A stretch of DNA of 64,000 nt from DATBGS01 sp036557885 (lineage in GTDB: Bacteria > Chloroflexota > Ktedonobacteria > Ktedonobacterales > DATBGS01): contig DATBGS010000050.1 of the NCBI GenBank assembly GCA_036557885.1, forward strand, positions 1-64,000, given 5' to 3'. Of this stretch, positions 1-7,949 are shown one piece after another. The first letter of the stretch is position 1; the number at the start of each line of letters is the position of its first letter. The notes beneath the pieces are model-generated. The model was given only the letters and a program-made list of their open reading frames with translations. It was not told the origin of the DNA and made no database searches. The position numbers and the translations under genes are program-made.

Positions 1-500
1 ACAGCCAGCGCACTAATTTCCAGGCTCAGAGCGCGTTTATCTGCAATATCAGGATAAAGATAGGCATCCACGCCCGCCAGATCACGCCGGGGCTGGGCGT
101 CAACCACAATGGCCTGCTCTGGCAGAGGCTGCCCCAATGTCTCAAAGGCACGAGTGTAGAGATCGGCAAAGCCGCTCACGGCATGGCGCGGCACGTTAAG
201 CTGCTCCAGTGTGGGGGCAAATGCCACCGGCCCATCGGTCAGCACCACCGTCTCAAAGCGGTGCAGCAGCAGATACAGGCGCTCGTGGTGATGCGCGCCC
301 ACCATCGTCCCACCCGTCAGATAGCCAGAAGGCAGCCAGGCCGGGTCGCCGCCACCATAATGCTCACCCAGGCGATAAGCATCGTAATAGACCTCGAAAA
401 ACCAGCCAGCGGCCTGCGCTGCCCAGGCCAGCGTCGCGGCAACGGCGTTTTTGGCGGGGTTGGCATCCGCCGTCAGATAGAGCAGGAGTTTTGGTTTCAT
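1..500 (-). CDS. Hypothetical protein, 3' end outside window
   Basis: An open frame runs from an ATG at 500 to the window edge with no stop (166 codons visible). The start overlaps the stop of the upstream methyltransferase as ATGA, so the two are translationally coupled. The protein begins MKPKLLLYLTADANPAK and has alternating hydrophobic and polar stretches with no motif I recognise. Its place directly after a methyltransferase and two GT4 enzymes suggests a role in glycan synthesis, perhaps a divergent glycosyltransferase, but that is inference from position only. Confidence 0.7.
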   Translation of the reverse strand, partial: MKPKLLLYLTADANPAKNAVAATLAWAAQAAGWFFEVYYDAYRLGEHYGGGDPAWLPSGYLTGGTMVGAHHHERLYLLLHRFETVVLTDGPVAFAPTLEQLNVPRHAVSGFADLYTRAFETLGQPLPEQAIVVDAQPRRDLAGVDAYLYPDIADKRALSLEISALA

Positions 501-1213
501 GCGGGTTTTCTAGCAATTGCCAGCATCCACTTCGCCACGCCCGGCAGCGGCCCATAGAAGCGCTCGCCCGTCACGGCAAAGCCAGCCGTCCGCAGCCAGC
601 CCAGAAACGCCTTGCGGCGCATGTGATGCACGATGCTGGCCCATTCCGGCAAGACGCCGCCATAGCACAGCGTCTTCAGCCAGCGCTGCGGGCGCCTGCC
701 CACATAGCGCGGGTAGAAAAAGACCCACAGCGGCACACTGTTGGAGGCATCAATCAAGGCCACGCCGCCCGGCTTGAGCACGCGATACAGTTCGCGCACC
801 GCCGCCTGGGGATCGGGCAGATGCACCAGCAAATCCAGGCACACGATCAGATCAACGCTGTTGCTCTCAAAGGGCAGCGGCTTGGAAGCATCTACCATAC
901 TCGTTGCAAAGCGCGCCTCTGGGATAGTGGCCGCCCGCGCTGCTTCCTGCGCCTGTTTGAGCATCGCCTCGGAAATATCGCAGAGATGCACCTGATAGTG
1001 CTCTGCCAGGGGCACCGCGATGCGCCCCATGCCACCGCCCACATCCAACACGCGCGCGTTGGGAGTGTCACCCAGAAGCGCTCGCGCCAGCATGAGCACT
1101 TCCACCCGCTTGCGACTATAAATTACGCGAAATGGGTTATGCGCTTCTTCCGGGCGAAAGTGGCCCAGATACTCACCAGTCTGAAAAATTGTGCGCTCAT
1201 GGGTCGCACTCAT
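497..1213 (-). CDS. Class I SAM-dependent methyltransferase
   Basis: The 238-residue protein has a Rossmann-type SAM-binding motif I (VLDVGGGMGRIA, residues about 54-65), an acidic motif II at LCDISEAM, and a post-I segment DLIVCLDLLVHLPDP followed by LKPGG, as in the Methyltransf_11 family. The ATG has a GGAGGTG ribosome site just upstream and overlaps the preceding GT4 stop as ATGA. The substrate cannot be read; being between glycosyltransferases suggests a sugar or lipid-linked glycan. The family call is secure, the substrate is not. Confidence 0.9.
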   Translation of the reverse strand: MSATHERTIFQTGEYLGHFRPEEAHNPFRVIYSRKRVEVLMLARALLGDTPNARVLDVGGGMGRIAVPLAEHYQVHLCDISEAMLKQAQEAARAATIPEARFATSMVDASKPLPFESNSVDLIVCLDLLVHLPDPQAAVRELYRVLKPGGVALIDASNSVPLWVFFYPRYVGRRPQRWLKTLCYGGVLPEWASIVHHMRRKAFLGWLRTAGFAVTGERFYGPLPGVAKWMLAIARKPA

Positions 1214-2427
1214 CGGGGCACCTCCACAGAGTTTGGTTGTGGTGTCTGGAGAGGCGCGCGCTTCTCCTGCACCAGACGGGCGTAATAGTCGGCCAGCCGC
1301 GCCGCCATCGGGTCTATGGCAAAATCCTCCACGCGGCGCAGCGCTCCGGCGCCTACGCGCGCAAGCCGCGCCGGGTCCGCCAGCACTTCAAGCAGACGCC
1401 GCTCCAGGTCTTGGGCGTCCCCTGGCTCAACCAGAAAGCCGCTCGCGCCATCCTCAATCACTTCCTCAAAGCCACAGCGTTTGGTCGCCAATACTGGCCG
1501 CCCTAGTTGCATTGTCTCCAGGCAGGTGTTTGCCAGATTTTCCCAGAGCGAGGGCAGCGCCACCAGCCGCGCCGCTTTGATGATGGGGAACAGTTCACGC
1601 TGCGGCATGCGCGGCAGGAAGATCAGCCGGTCAGCATACGCCTGATTCAGCGTGGTAATCGCATCGCGCATCGAGCCGCCGCGATACAACAGATCATCGC
1701 CCACAAAAACGGCTTTGAGCGTGGGATGCGCCTTCAGGACGGCAGGCAAGGCTTGCCCCAGGATATGCACACCCTTGCGTTCCTCCAGCCGCCCAAAATA
1801 CAGCAAATAGTTTTGGTTCTGTAAGACCTCTGGCAGCGGGCCATCGCTGTTGGCAAGCACCGGCGCCGGGTCCATGCCGGTTGGCACCACCGTCACCCGT
1901 TCCGGGGCAATCTTCCAGCCCCGGCAGACAATCTCGGCCAGGGCGTGCGTAGGCGAGATAATGCCATCGCTGCGCCGCGTCTGGGTATATTCCATATAGC
2001 GAAAGACCAGCCCGCGCGCTCCATAGCGCGAGTTTTGATTTAACTGCTCGACCAGAAAGAGCGGCGTTGCCAGGCGCGTCACCAGCAGCGCCCGGCGTCC
2101 AGGCGTCAGCGCGTACCAGGCCGCCTCCCCACCCCACTCGCAGGCTTGAATCACATCAAAGCGTCCCGCAACGTTTGCGATGGTTGCCGCCACCCGGCGC
2201 GCGTGCGCCACCGCCTGAAGTTCACGCGGCTTGACGTGCGGCTCCTCAAAGCGGTGGACGTGGACGCCGTTCTCTTCGTAGTCTGCGCCTGGCTTCCAGG
2301 CCGCCGTCACGACATGCACCTCGTGCTCCAGCCGCGCCAGGGCCGCCGCCGTCTTATAGGTATAGCTCGCAATCCCGCCAATATGCGTTTCCGGCGGATA
2401 CTCGCGCGAAATCAAACAAATACGCAC
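1210..2427 (-). CDS. GT4-family glycosyltransferase
   Basis: A 405-residue GT-B enzyme. The N-terminal domain opens with ICLISREYPPETHIGGIASY, the usual acceptor-side start of GT4 proteins. The C-terminal domain carries YFGRLEERKGVHIL and the EX7E-type donor site (LWENLANTCLETMQLGRPVLAT). It should transfer a sugar from a nucleotide sugar to a lipid-linked glycan at the cytoplasmic membrane face. The start is a GTG with a GGGAGA site upstream. It lies 4 bp after the next GT4 gene and overlaps the methyltransferase, so it is one operon. Donor and acceptor are unknown. Confidence 0.93.
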   Translation of the reverse strand: MRICLISREYPPETHIGGIASYTYKTAAALARLEHEVHVVTAAWKPGADYEENGVHVHRFEEPHVKPRELQAVAHARRVAATIANVAGRFDVIQACEWGGEAAWYALTPGRRALLVTRLATPLFLVEQLNQNSRYGARGLVFRYMEYTQTRRSDGIISPTHALAEIVCRGWKIAPERVTVVPTGMDPAPVLANSDGPLPEVLQNQNYLLYFGRLEERKGVHILGQALPAVLKAHPTLKAVFVGDDLLYRGGSMRDAITTLNQAYADRLIFLPRMPQRELFPIIKAARLVALPSLWENLANTCLETMQLGRPVLATKRCGFEEVIEDGASGFLVEPGDAQDLERRLLEVLADPARLARVGAGALRRVEDFAIDPMAARLADYYARLVQEKRAPLQTPQPNSVEVPR

Positions 2428-2431
2428 CGCT

Positions 2432-3556
2432 CTATCTCCCAGGAACTAGCCCCTTCATCAAGCCAATCAGCCGCTCCGCATTCTTATGGGCATCAAAGTA
2501 CGTGAGCACCCTGGCGCGGGCGCGCTCGCCCATCTCCTGGCGCAGCGTCGCGTTGTCCAGCAACAGCGCCAGGTGCTTTTCCAGGGCCGCGTCATCGTTG
2601 GGCGCAATGAGAGAGCCACTGCGTCCATCCTCGACAATATCCGGCACGCCGCCCACATTGGTCGTAATCACCGGCAAGCCGGTTGCCATCGCCTCAATCG
2701 AAGCCACGCCAAAACAGTCCGCCAGCGTCGGCAGCACAAACAGGTGGCTTTCTCGATACAGCCGCATCAGCTTAGGGTCGTTGGCCTCCAGGTTGGTATG
2801 CAGAGACAGCCCCGGCAGCGGCTCTTGTATGGCTGGCGGCGTGCGCGTGACGATATGCAGTTCACAGCGCCCCACGCCGTGTCGCTCAAACCAGCGCAGC
2901 AGCAGCGGCCCGCCCTTGCGCGCAAAATCGCCGCCCACAAACAGAATGCGCGGCAGGTCATTGGCCGCCTTCAGGCTGGCTTCGCGCACGCCAGCGGGCG
3001 GCGGCGCCCACTGCTCCACGTCCACGCCCGGCGGCACCACGACAATTTTCTCTTCTGGCACACCATAATCGCGCATCATGGAGTCTTTTGTCCAGTGGGA
3101 CCAGGGCGCCAGCAGCCGGGCCGAGCGATAGACATCCACATTGACCCGATGTTTATAACGATTCAGCGCCGAATCTTTGGGCTGAGGATGGTCGTAATAG
3201 TCGCCCAGCAGATCAAACTGATGCGGCGTCACATCAGTAACAACCACGCTGGGCACGCGGCGCATAGAGCCGCGCACGAAGAGGCAGAGCGCCTGGCTGT
3301 TGAAGAGCACAGCATCATACGGCCCCCGGCGCAAGCCCTGGCGCACTTGCAGCGCCGCTCGCCCAACGCCCTTCACTCCGCCCGGCACCAGCGGCAGGCG
3401 TTCAATCCAGCCGCCCGGCTGATGATACGTCACCTCGGCCCACGTCGGAACCACGCTGGCGTCGGCCTCCACCGAGCGGCGAAAATTGCGGTAGCCGGTG
3501 ATATGCCCTAGCACTTGCTGCATGACAAAGCCAAAACGGTACACTCTGCTCCTCAC
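2432..3556 (-). CDS. GT4-family glycosyltransferase, paralogue of the 13745 gene
   Basis: A GT-B glycosyltransferase of up to 374 residues with a C-terminal donor domain (ILFVGGDFARKGGPLLLRWF; FVLPTLADCFGVASIEAMATGLPVI, split here over the EX7E region). Its opening (RFGFVMQQVLGHITGYRNF) matches that of the plus-strand GT4 at 13745, so the two are paralogues. The listed GTG start at 3556 has no ribosome site; a GTG at 3544 is preceded by AGGAG at 4 bp and may be the true start. A MITE-like element lies immediately upstream and separates it from the GT2 genes. Confidence 0.9.
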   Translation of the reverse strand: MRSRVYRFGFVMQQVLGHITGYRNFRRSVEADASVVPTWAEVTYHQPGGWIERLPLVPGGVKGVGRAALQVRQGLRRGPYDAVLFNSQALCLFVRGSMRRVPSVVVTDVTPHQFDLLGDYYDHPQPKDSALNRYKHRVNVDVYRSARLLAPWSHWTKDSMMRDYGVPEEKIVVVPPGVDVEQWAPPPAGVREASLKAANDLPRILFVGGDFARKGGPLLLRWFERHGVGRCELHIVTRTPPAIQEPLPGLSLHTNLEANDPKLMRLYRESHLFVLPTLADCFGVASIEAMATGLPVITTNVGGVPDIVEDGRSGSLIAPNDDAALEKHLALLLDNATLRQEMGERARARVLTYFDAHKNAERLIGLMKGLVPGR

Positions 3557-3563
3557 TCTAAAG

Positions 3564-3928
3564 GCTGGCGGTTAAAACCCCTGTGAAGAACAGGGGCACC
3601 GCCGCGCCTATGGGCGTACCGCCACGAAACCCGCCTACGCGGGTTGGGGACGGACAAACCTTTTCGTCTCAGCCCGCACAGGCGGGCTTCGTGGCCGAAG
3701 GCCCTTAGAACGCCTAACAAAACCTCTCTGGAGGCAGGAAAGCTCTGCTTGCCGCCGTGCCCTTCTGTCTCAGGGTGCCCCTGCTTTGAGGGGTAGCACC
3801 GGCGCCCCTGCCGGTGTTTCGTTCCCCGGCACCCTAAGACAGAAGGGCAGGCGGTGGCCGGGGCTACAAGCACCAGCCCTTGCGCTGGTTTTGTTAGGCG
3901 CTCTTAGCCGCGATCTTTAGTCGCCAGG
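3564..3928. mobile_element. MITE-like element A, about 365 bp
   Basis: This stretch between two glycosyltransferase genes begins GCTGGCGGTTAAAA and ends TTTAGTCGCCAGG, which are inverted copies of each other. Its left part, read in reverse, matches 49825-49902 nearly base for base (cataggcgcggcggtgcccc and the end ttttaaccgccagc). Its right end matches 56800-56820 (gcgatctttagtcgccag). It has no gene of its own: the 106-codon frame at 3553-3873 looks like read-through of repeats. A second element is nested inside. It overlaps the last codons of the GT2 gene. Confidence 0.7.
3711..3900. mobile_element. Nested 190-bp element with perfect 14-bp inverted ends
   Basis: CGCCTAACAAAACC at 3711-3724 is perfectly inverted as GGTTTTGTTAGGCG at 3887-3900. 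Between them is a second large inverted pair: gccgtgcccttctgtctcag (from 3755) against ctaagacagaagggc (around 3833-3847), so the whole unit could fold into a long hairpin. The module gtgcccttctgtcttagggt recurs at 41640 and twice at 56743-56780. I read it as a non-autonomous element inserted into, or forming the core of, element A. Confidence 0.6.
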
Positions 3929-4941
3929 CTCTTGCCTGGCACCAGCGGCCCCAGGACGCGCTTATACTTCTCGCTGGTAATCTTATAGATCGTGGCGGGC
4001 TTCAAGACCTGGCGCCGCTTCAAGTTGGAAGGCAGCCCCTTCAGCGCGTCGCGGTAGGCGCGGAAAAACTCCGTCAGCGCGCGATGCTGCACCGCGCGGC
4101 GAAAGTTGCGCCCCAGGTTGAGCGTCGTCTTGACCAGCAAGAGCGGCACAGGAAAATATTTGACGGTATACCAGAACTCATTGCGAAACTCGAAATACAG
4201 CCGCCCATCCGAGCGATACCAGCGGTTGGTCTTGAGGCGCTGCGCCGCCTTGTGCAAAAACGTCACCTCCGGCCAGTACATCACGCGATAGCCCGCATCC
4301 GTAATGCGCGCCGCCAGATCGCGCCCCTCAGCAGCAATAAAGAAATCTTCGGCATAGCCGCCCACCGCCAGCACGACATCTTTACGCGCCGCCGCCGCGC
4401 CCTCTTCAAACTTAAAGGCCGTCTCAAACTCGGTGTGCAGATAGTGCTCTTCATCGTAGCCGTGCTGGGTCCACCACCACCAGGGCTTGCCGGTAATCGC
4501 GTCGTATTGCAAACCGCTGGCAACGCCCAGGTCAGGTTCGGCGGCAAACTTGCGCGCGAACTTTTCCAATGCCTGATCTTCCGGCACCGTGTCGCTGTCC
4601 AGAAAGAGCACAATCTCGCCTTTGGCTTCGCGCATACCCAGGTTGCGCGCTACCACCGGCCCATTGTTGGCGGCCAGGGTAAACAGGCGCGCGTAGGGAT
4701 AATTGTCGCGCACCATCTGCGACACCGGCTCGCTGGAGGCGTTATCCACCACAATCACTTCGTAGCGCGGGTAGGTCTGGCGCTGAAGCTGAAGCAGGGT
4801 ATCCTTCAGGTCTTCACAGCGATTCCAGACCGGAATAATCACAGAGATAAAGGGTAACTCCTGCGTGGACGCAGGAGCAGCCGCTTCTGCTTTATCAATG
4901 CTGGCAGGCATGGTATCGGCCTGCTCAGGAGCCTGGCTCAT
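3904..4941 (-). CDS. GT2-family glycosyltransferase
   Basis: A GT-A fold family 2 enzyme of 345 residues. The nucleotide-sugar region begins FISVIIPVWNRCEDLKDTLL, followed by VIVVDNAS and the DXD-like metal site FLDSDT. I chose ATG 4941 because GAGGGGG lies upstream; ATG 4962 would add seven residues. It overlaps the previous GT2 gene by 17 bp. The last residues (LATKDRG, then stop) are encoded by the end of MITE-like element A, so the native C-terminus appears to have been replaced. Donor and acceptor sugars are unknown. Confidence 0.92.
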   Translation of the reverse strand: MSQAPEQADTMPASIDKAEAAAPASTQELPFISVIIPVWNRCEDLKDTLLQLQRQTYPRYEVIVVDNASSEPVSQMVRDNYPYARLFTLAANNGPVVARNLGMREAKGEIVLFLDSDTVPEDQALEKFARKFAAEPDLGVASGLQYDAITGKPWWWWTQHGYDEEHYLHTEFETAFKFEEGAAAARKDVVLAVGGYAEDFFIAAEGRDLAARITDAGYRVMYWPEVTFLHKAAQRLKTNRWYRSDGRLYFEFRNEFWYTVKYFPVPLLLVKTTLNLGRNFRRAVQHRALTEFFRAYRDALKGLPSNLKRRQVLKPATIYKITSEKYKRVLGPLVPGKSLATKDRG

Positions 4942-5902
4942 ATAACACAGCCCCCCTCTCAAACAGTAACGCCACCGGCTTCTGACGCCGATCTAATGGC
5001 TGGCGCAAGCCGCGCCAGAAGCCCTTGAGTTGATACAGCAGCGTATTGGCGCCCAGCGGACGCCGCCCGCGCAGAGCATTGCGCAGCACATCCCACGCGC
5101 GCCCGCGCAGCTCGTTGAACAGCAGCAGCGTGGCAAAGAGATTGCCCGCCCGCACCTGCTTGGCATACATCGCCCCAATCCCCAGGCCCGCGCCTTTCAT
5201 CAGCCCGGAGGCCGAGGCCCAGGGGCGAAAGCCATAATGCACCACGCGCGCCGCTGCACAATGATACACCCCAATGCCCCGGCGCACCACCCGCAAGACA
5301 TAATCTACATCTTCCGCCGATTTGAGCGGCGCCCCCGCGCCCAGCAGTTCATCAAACGGGCCAACCTGCTCGTAGGTCGAGCGGCGCAGCGCCATATTCG
5401 CGCCCATGCCCCAATGCCCCGCGCCTGCAAACATGCGGCGGCGTGTCAGCAGACCTTCACGCGCCTTAAAGCCGGGCAGATAGCCCTGCGTCGGGTCGTG
5501 CTCGGCGCAGGCCACATGCCCAAAGATCACGCCTGCCTCTGGCTGTGCCGCAAAAGCCGCAGTGAGGGCAGCCACCCAGCCTGGCTCAACGGTGCAATCG
5601 TCGTCGGTAAAAGCAATAAGCGTGCCGCGCGCCAGCCGCAGCCCGACGTTGCGCGCCACCGACAGGCCCACAGAAGAGTCCTGGTGATAGCGCAGCCGCG
5701 CATCACGCGCCAGGAGCGGCGATAATGCCTGCTCCACCTCATCGCTCTGCCCCTGGTCTATCACCAGCACCTCTGCCGAGCCATCGGCAGGCGCATCAGC
5801 AAGCACGCTCTCAATCGTCGGCAAGAGGCTCGCGCCCCGGTTGCGCGTGCAGATCACGATAGAAAGATCGGGCGATCCCGCCCGTTGTGTCTCGGATGCC
5901 AT
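4925..5902 (-). CDS. GT2-family glycosyltransferase
   Basis: A 325-residue family 2 glycosyltransferase. It shows LSIVICTRNRGASL at the start, VLVIDQGQSD, and the metal-binding FTDDDCTVEPGW. A later AEDVDY segment resembles the ED motif that provides the catalytic base in this family. It is the first of the GT2 pair and overlaps the next gene. The ribosome site is weak (TAGGTAA). It probably adds a residue to a lipid-linked oligosaccharide before export by the adjacent flippase. Confidence 0.92.
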   Translation of the reverse strand: MASETQRAGSPDLSIVICTRNRGASLLPTIESVLADAPADGSAEVLVIDQGQSDEVEQALSPLLARDARLRYHQDSSVGLSVARNVGLRLARGTLIAFTDDDCTVEPGWVAALTAAFAAQPEAGVIFGHVACAEHDPTQGYLPGFKAREGLLTRRRMFAGAGHWGMGANMALRRSTYEQVGPFDELLGAGAPLKSAEDVDYVLRVVRRGIGVYHCAAARVVHYGFRPWASASGLMKGAGLGIGAMYAKQVRAGNLFATLLLFNELRGRAWDVLRNALRGRRPLGANTLLYQLKGFWRGLRQPLDRRQKPVALLFERGAVLYEPGS

Positions 5903-5965
5903 TGCTTGTTACCTATAGTTGTTTGAGTAGTTGTTTAAGCAAATACGCAGGCGCTTATTCTCTGC

Positions 5966-7471
5966 TCAGTTTGCCTGCGCGGGCGCAGCGGGCATGGCCC
6001 GTTTCACGCCCAGCTTGCGCAGCACCTTGCCAGCCACCTGCCCAAGCTCATTAAAATCCTGACGCGGGATAGCGCCAAGCGCCAGGCCCGCCACTGCATA
6101 GACCACCGCGCCAACGGCAATGGGGATCGCGATAAAGTAGTTGTGGGTATACCAGATCGCCAGCGCCATCAGCCCAACGGCTGCGCACGACTTGACCATA
6201 CTGACCACATTGCTCCAACCCAGGACGCCGCGCGGTAGCAAAGCAATCCCCGCAATGGTCATCAATGCCTCAGTAATCAATAAGGCCAGCCCAGCGCCAA
6301 ACGCGCCATTGCCATGCGTGCGCTGATAGAAGTTGATCAGCACAAAATTGATGGCAGGATTCAGCACACAGGCCGCCGCCATCACCTTTGTCCAGGCAAT
6401 CTGGCGATCTGCCGCGACCAGGAACTGATTGACCAGGATATTGAGATAGGTGGGCACCAGCGTAGCCGAAAGTACCACCATGATTGGAATAGAGGGCGTG
6501 TATTCCTGCCCGTACAGCAGCAAGATGATTTGCTTGGAGAGCAGCATGCCACCCACCGCCACCGGCAGGCTGAAGCAGGTCAGCAGGTTAAAGCTGCGCC
6601 GGGCCATCTTCACCATTTCGCGCGGCGCTCTTTTAAACGTGCGCGACAGGGCCGGGAACATAGCCGTACTCAAGATCACCGGGATAAACAGCAAGGTGGA
6701 AAACAGCTTGGTGGGCGCGCCATACCAGCCGACCACATCTGAGTTCGCCAGTTTGGAGAGCATCAGCGAATCTATATAGAGATAGATCGTCAAAAAAATG
6801 CCCGTTGCCCAGAACGGCAGCCCGCCCACCACCAGATAGCGAAACAGCTTCCAATCCAGCCGCAGTTCCAGCCTGCCAAGCGGACGCCACCACAGCACAT
6901 TCAGGATGAGCACGACAATTGAGGCCAGCGTGCTCACAATGCTGATCAAGATAATCCCACGCCCCAGCAGCACCATCGCAATGCTGACCAGGGAAACAAT
7001 CGCCTTGGTGATCACATCGCTCAGGGAGTTATATTTCATCCGCTCCAATGCCTGGAAGCCAGCCTGAAATGGGCCGGTGAGCAATTGGACCACCATCCCC
7101 ACAGACAGAATATCAATCACCACCTGGGTATGTAGCTGCGATGGATAGATGAGCCAGGCGAGGAAAACAATCACAGCCAGGCAGGGCAGCGCCAGCACAA
7201 TTCTGGTCATCAACGCCACGCCCACCAGCGCCGGAACCTTGCTCTTGGTGCGCGCCATATCGCGCACCATCAGCGTGCCAATGCCCAGCGCCGCCAACGT
7301 GCTGGCGATAGTAGTCCAGCCCCAGGCAATCGTCAACTCTCCCCAGCCATACGTACCAACACGACGCGCCACATAGACGGAGAACAAAATCGTGAGTGCC
7401 CAGGTAGTAAGCTGACCGGCAAACAACACAAACGTATTTTTTAAGATAAGGTCTTTTGCTTTCGACTGCAT
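5966..7471 (-). CDS. Wzx-like polysaccharide flippase (MOP superfamily)
   Basis: A 501-residue integral membrane protein with about 12-14 hydrophobic helices and the N-terminal signature of the polysaccharide_synt family (LILKNTFVLFAGQLTTWALT, with YVARRVGTYGWGELTIA soon after). Such proteins move undecaprenyl-linked repeat units across the cytoplasmic membrane. The ATG at 7471 has a GGGAGA site. It is the first gene of the minus-strand glycosyltransferase run, 63 bp ahead of the GT2 gene. The exact substrate cannot be told from sequence. Confidence 0.92.
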   Translation of the reverse strand: MQSKAKDLILKNTFVLFAGQLTTWALTILFSVYVARRVGTYGWGELTIAWGWTTIASTLAALGIGTLMVRDMARTKSKVPALVGVALMTRIVLALPCLAVIVFLAWLIYPSQLHTQVVIDILSVGMVVQLLTGPFQAGFQALERMKYNSLSDVITKAIVSLVSIAMVLLGRGIILISIVSTLASIVVLILNVLWWRPLGRLELRLDWKLFRYLVVGGLPFWATGIFLTIYLYIDSLMLSKLANSDVVGWYGAPTKLFSTLLFIPVILSTAMFPALSRTFKRAPREMVKMARRSFNLLTCFSLPVAVGGMLLSKQIILLLYGQEYTPSIPIMVVLSATLVPTYLNILVNQFLVAADRQIAWTKVMAAACVLNPAINFVLINFYQRTHGNGAFGAGLALLITEALMTIAGIALLPRGVLGWSNVVSMVKSCAAVGLMALAIWYTHNYFIAIPIAVGAVVYAVAGLALGAIPRQDFNELGQVAGKVLRKLGVKRAMPAAPAQAN

Positions 7472-7949
7472 AGTGTTCTCCCAGAGCGAGCGCTGCGTGA
7501 CATAGGGGCCAGGGCTTCCTTTTCTCTGCCCAGAGCCGACCCAGGCAGCTTGCTTGCCCTGGCCGAGCAGACAAATTGGAGAGAGGCACCGTTCAGAAGA
7601 ATATAACGAGCAACAACAATAATTTTACGGCTCTACGACTTTTCTCTTATCGCATAGATAATGTTACCCAGCCTCAAGTATAGCCGTGTTACAGATAGAA
7701 TGAGTGGAGGGGCTGTTATGAAGCGGTTAAGAAGTCTTCACCGGGCGCGTGAATTTCACGACACCTTATTGATTATGCCGCCCATTTCTTAACCAGCGCG
7801 TAGTCATCTCAACAAAGTTTCAACCAATTTGACCCCCCTATCTTGATCTGGTATTGCTATGCTAAAGGCCAGGCATGTTTTGGCATGCAGGGTGCTCTAT
7901 GGCTTGTAGGTGCCGCACCCTTGCCAAAAGCGTGCCATCTGGAAAAGCG
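7472..7949. other. Intergenic region between divergent flippase and GT9 genes
   Basis: About 480 bp with no convincing gene. It must hold divergent promoters, but I see no good -35/-10 pair. It contains nested inverted repeats: GGTTAAGAA at 7725-7733 with TTCTTAACC at 7786-7794, and inside them the 13-bp palindrome CGTGAATTTCACG at 7748-7760, which could be operator sites. Confidence 0.4.

Noticed and set aside
209..1285. 358-codon plus-strand frame
   Set aside because: It is antisense to the methyltransferase and to the partial gene, with Arg/His/Pro/Ala-rich composition typical of a shadow frame in GC-rich DNA.
3553..3873. 106-codon minus-strand frame
   Set aside because: It lies wholly in repeat DNA of element A, has no ribosome site and no protein-like pattern.
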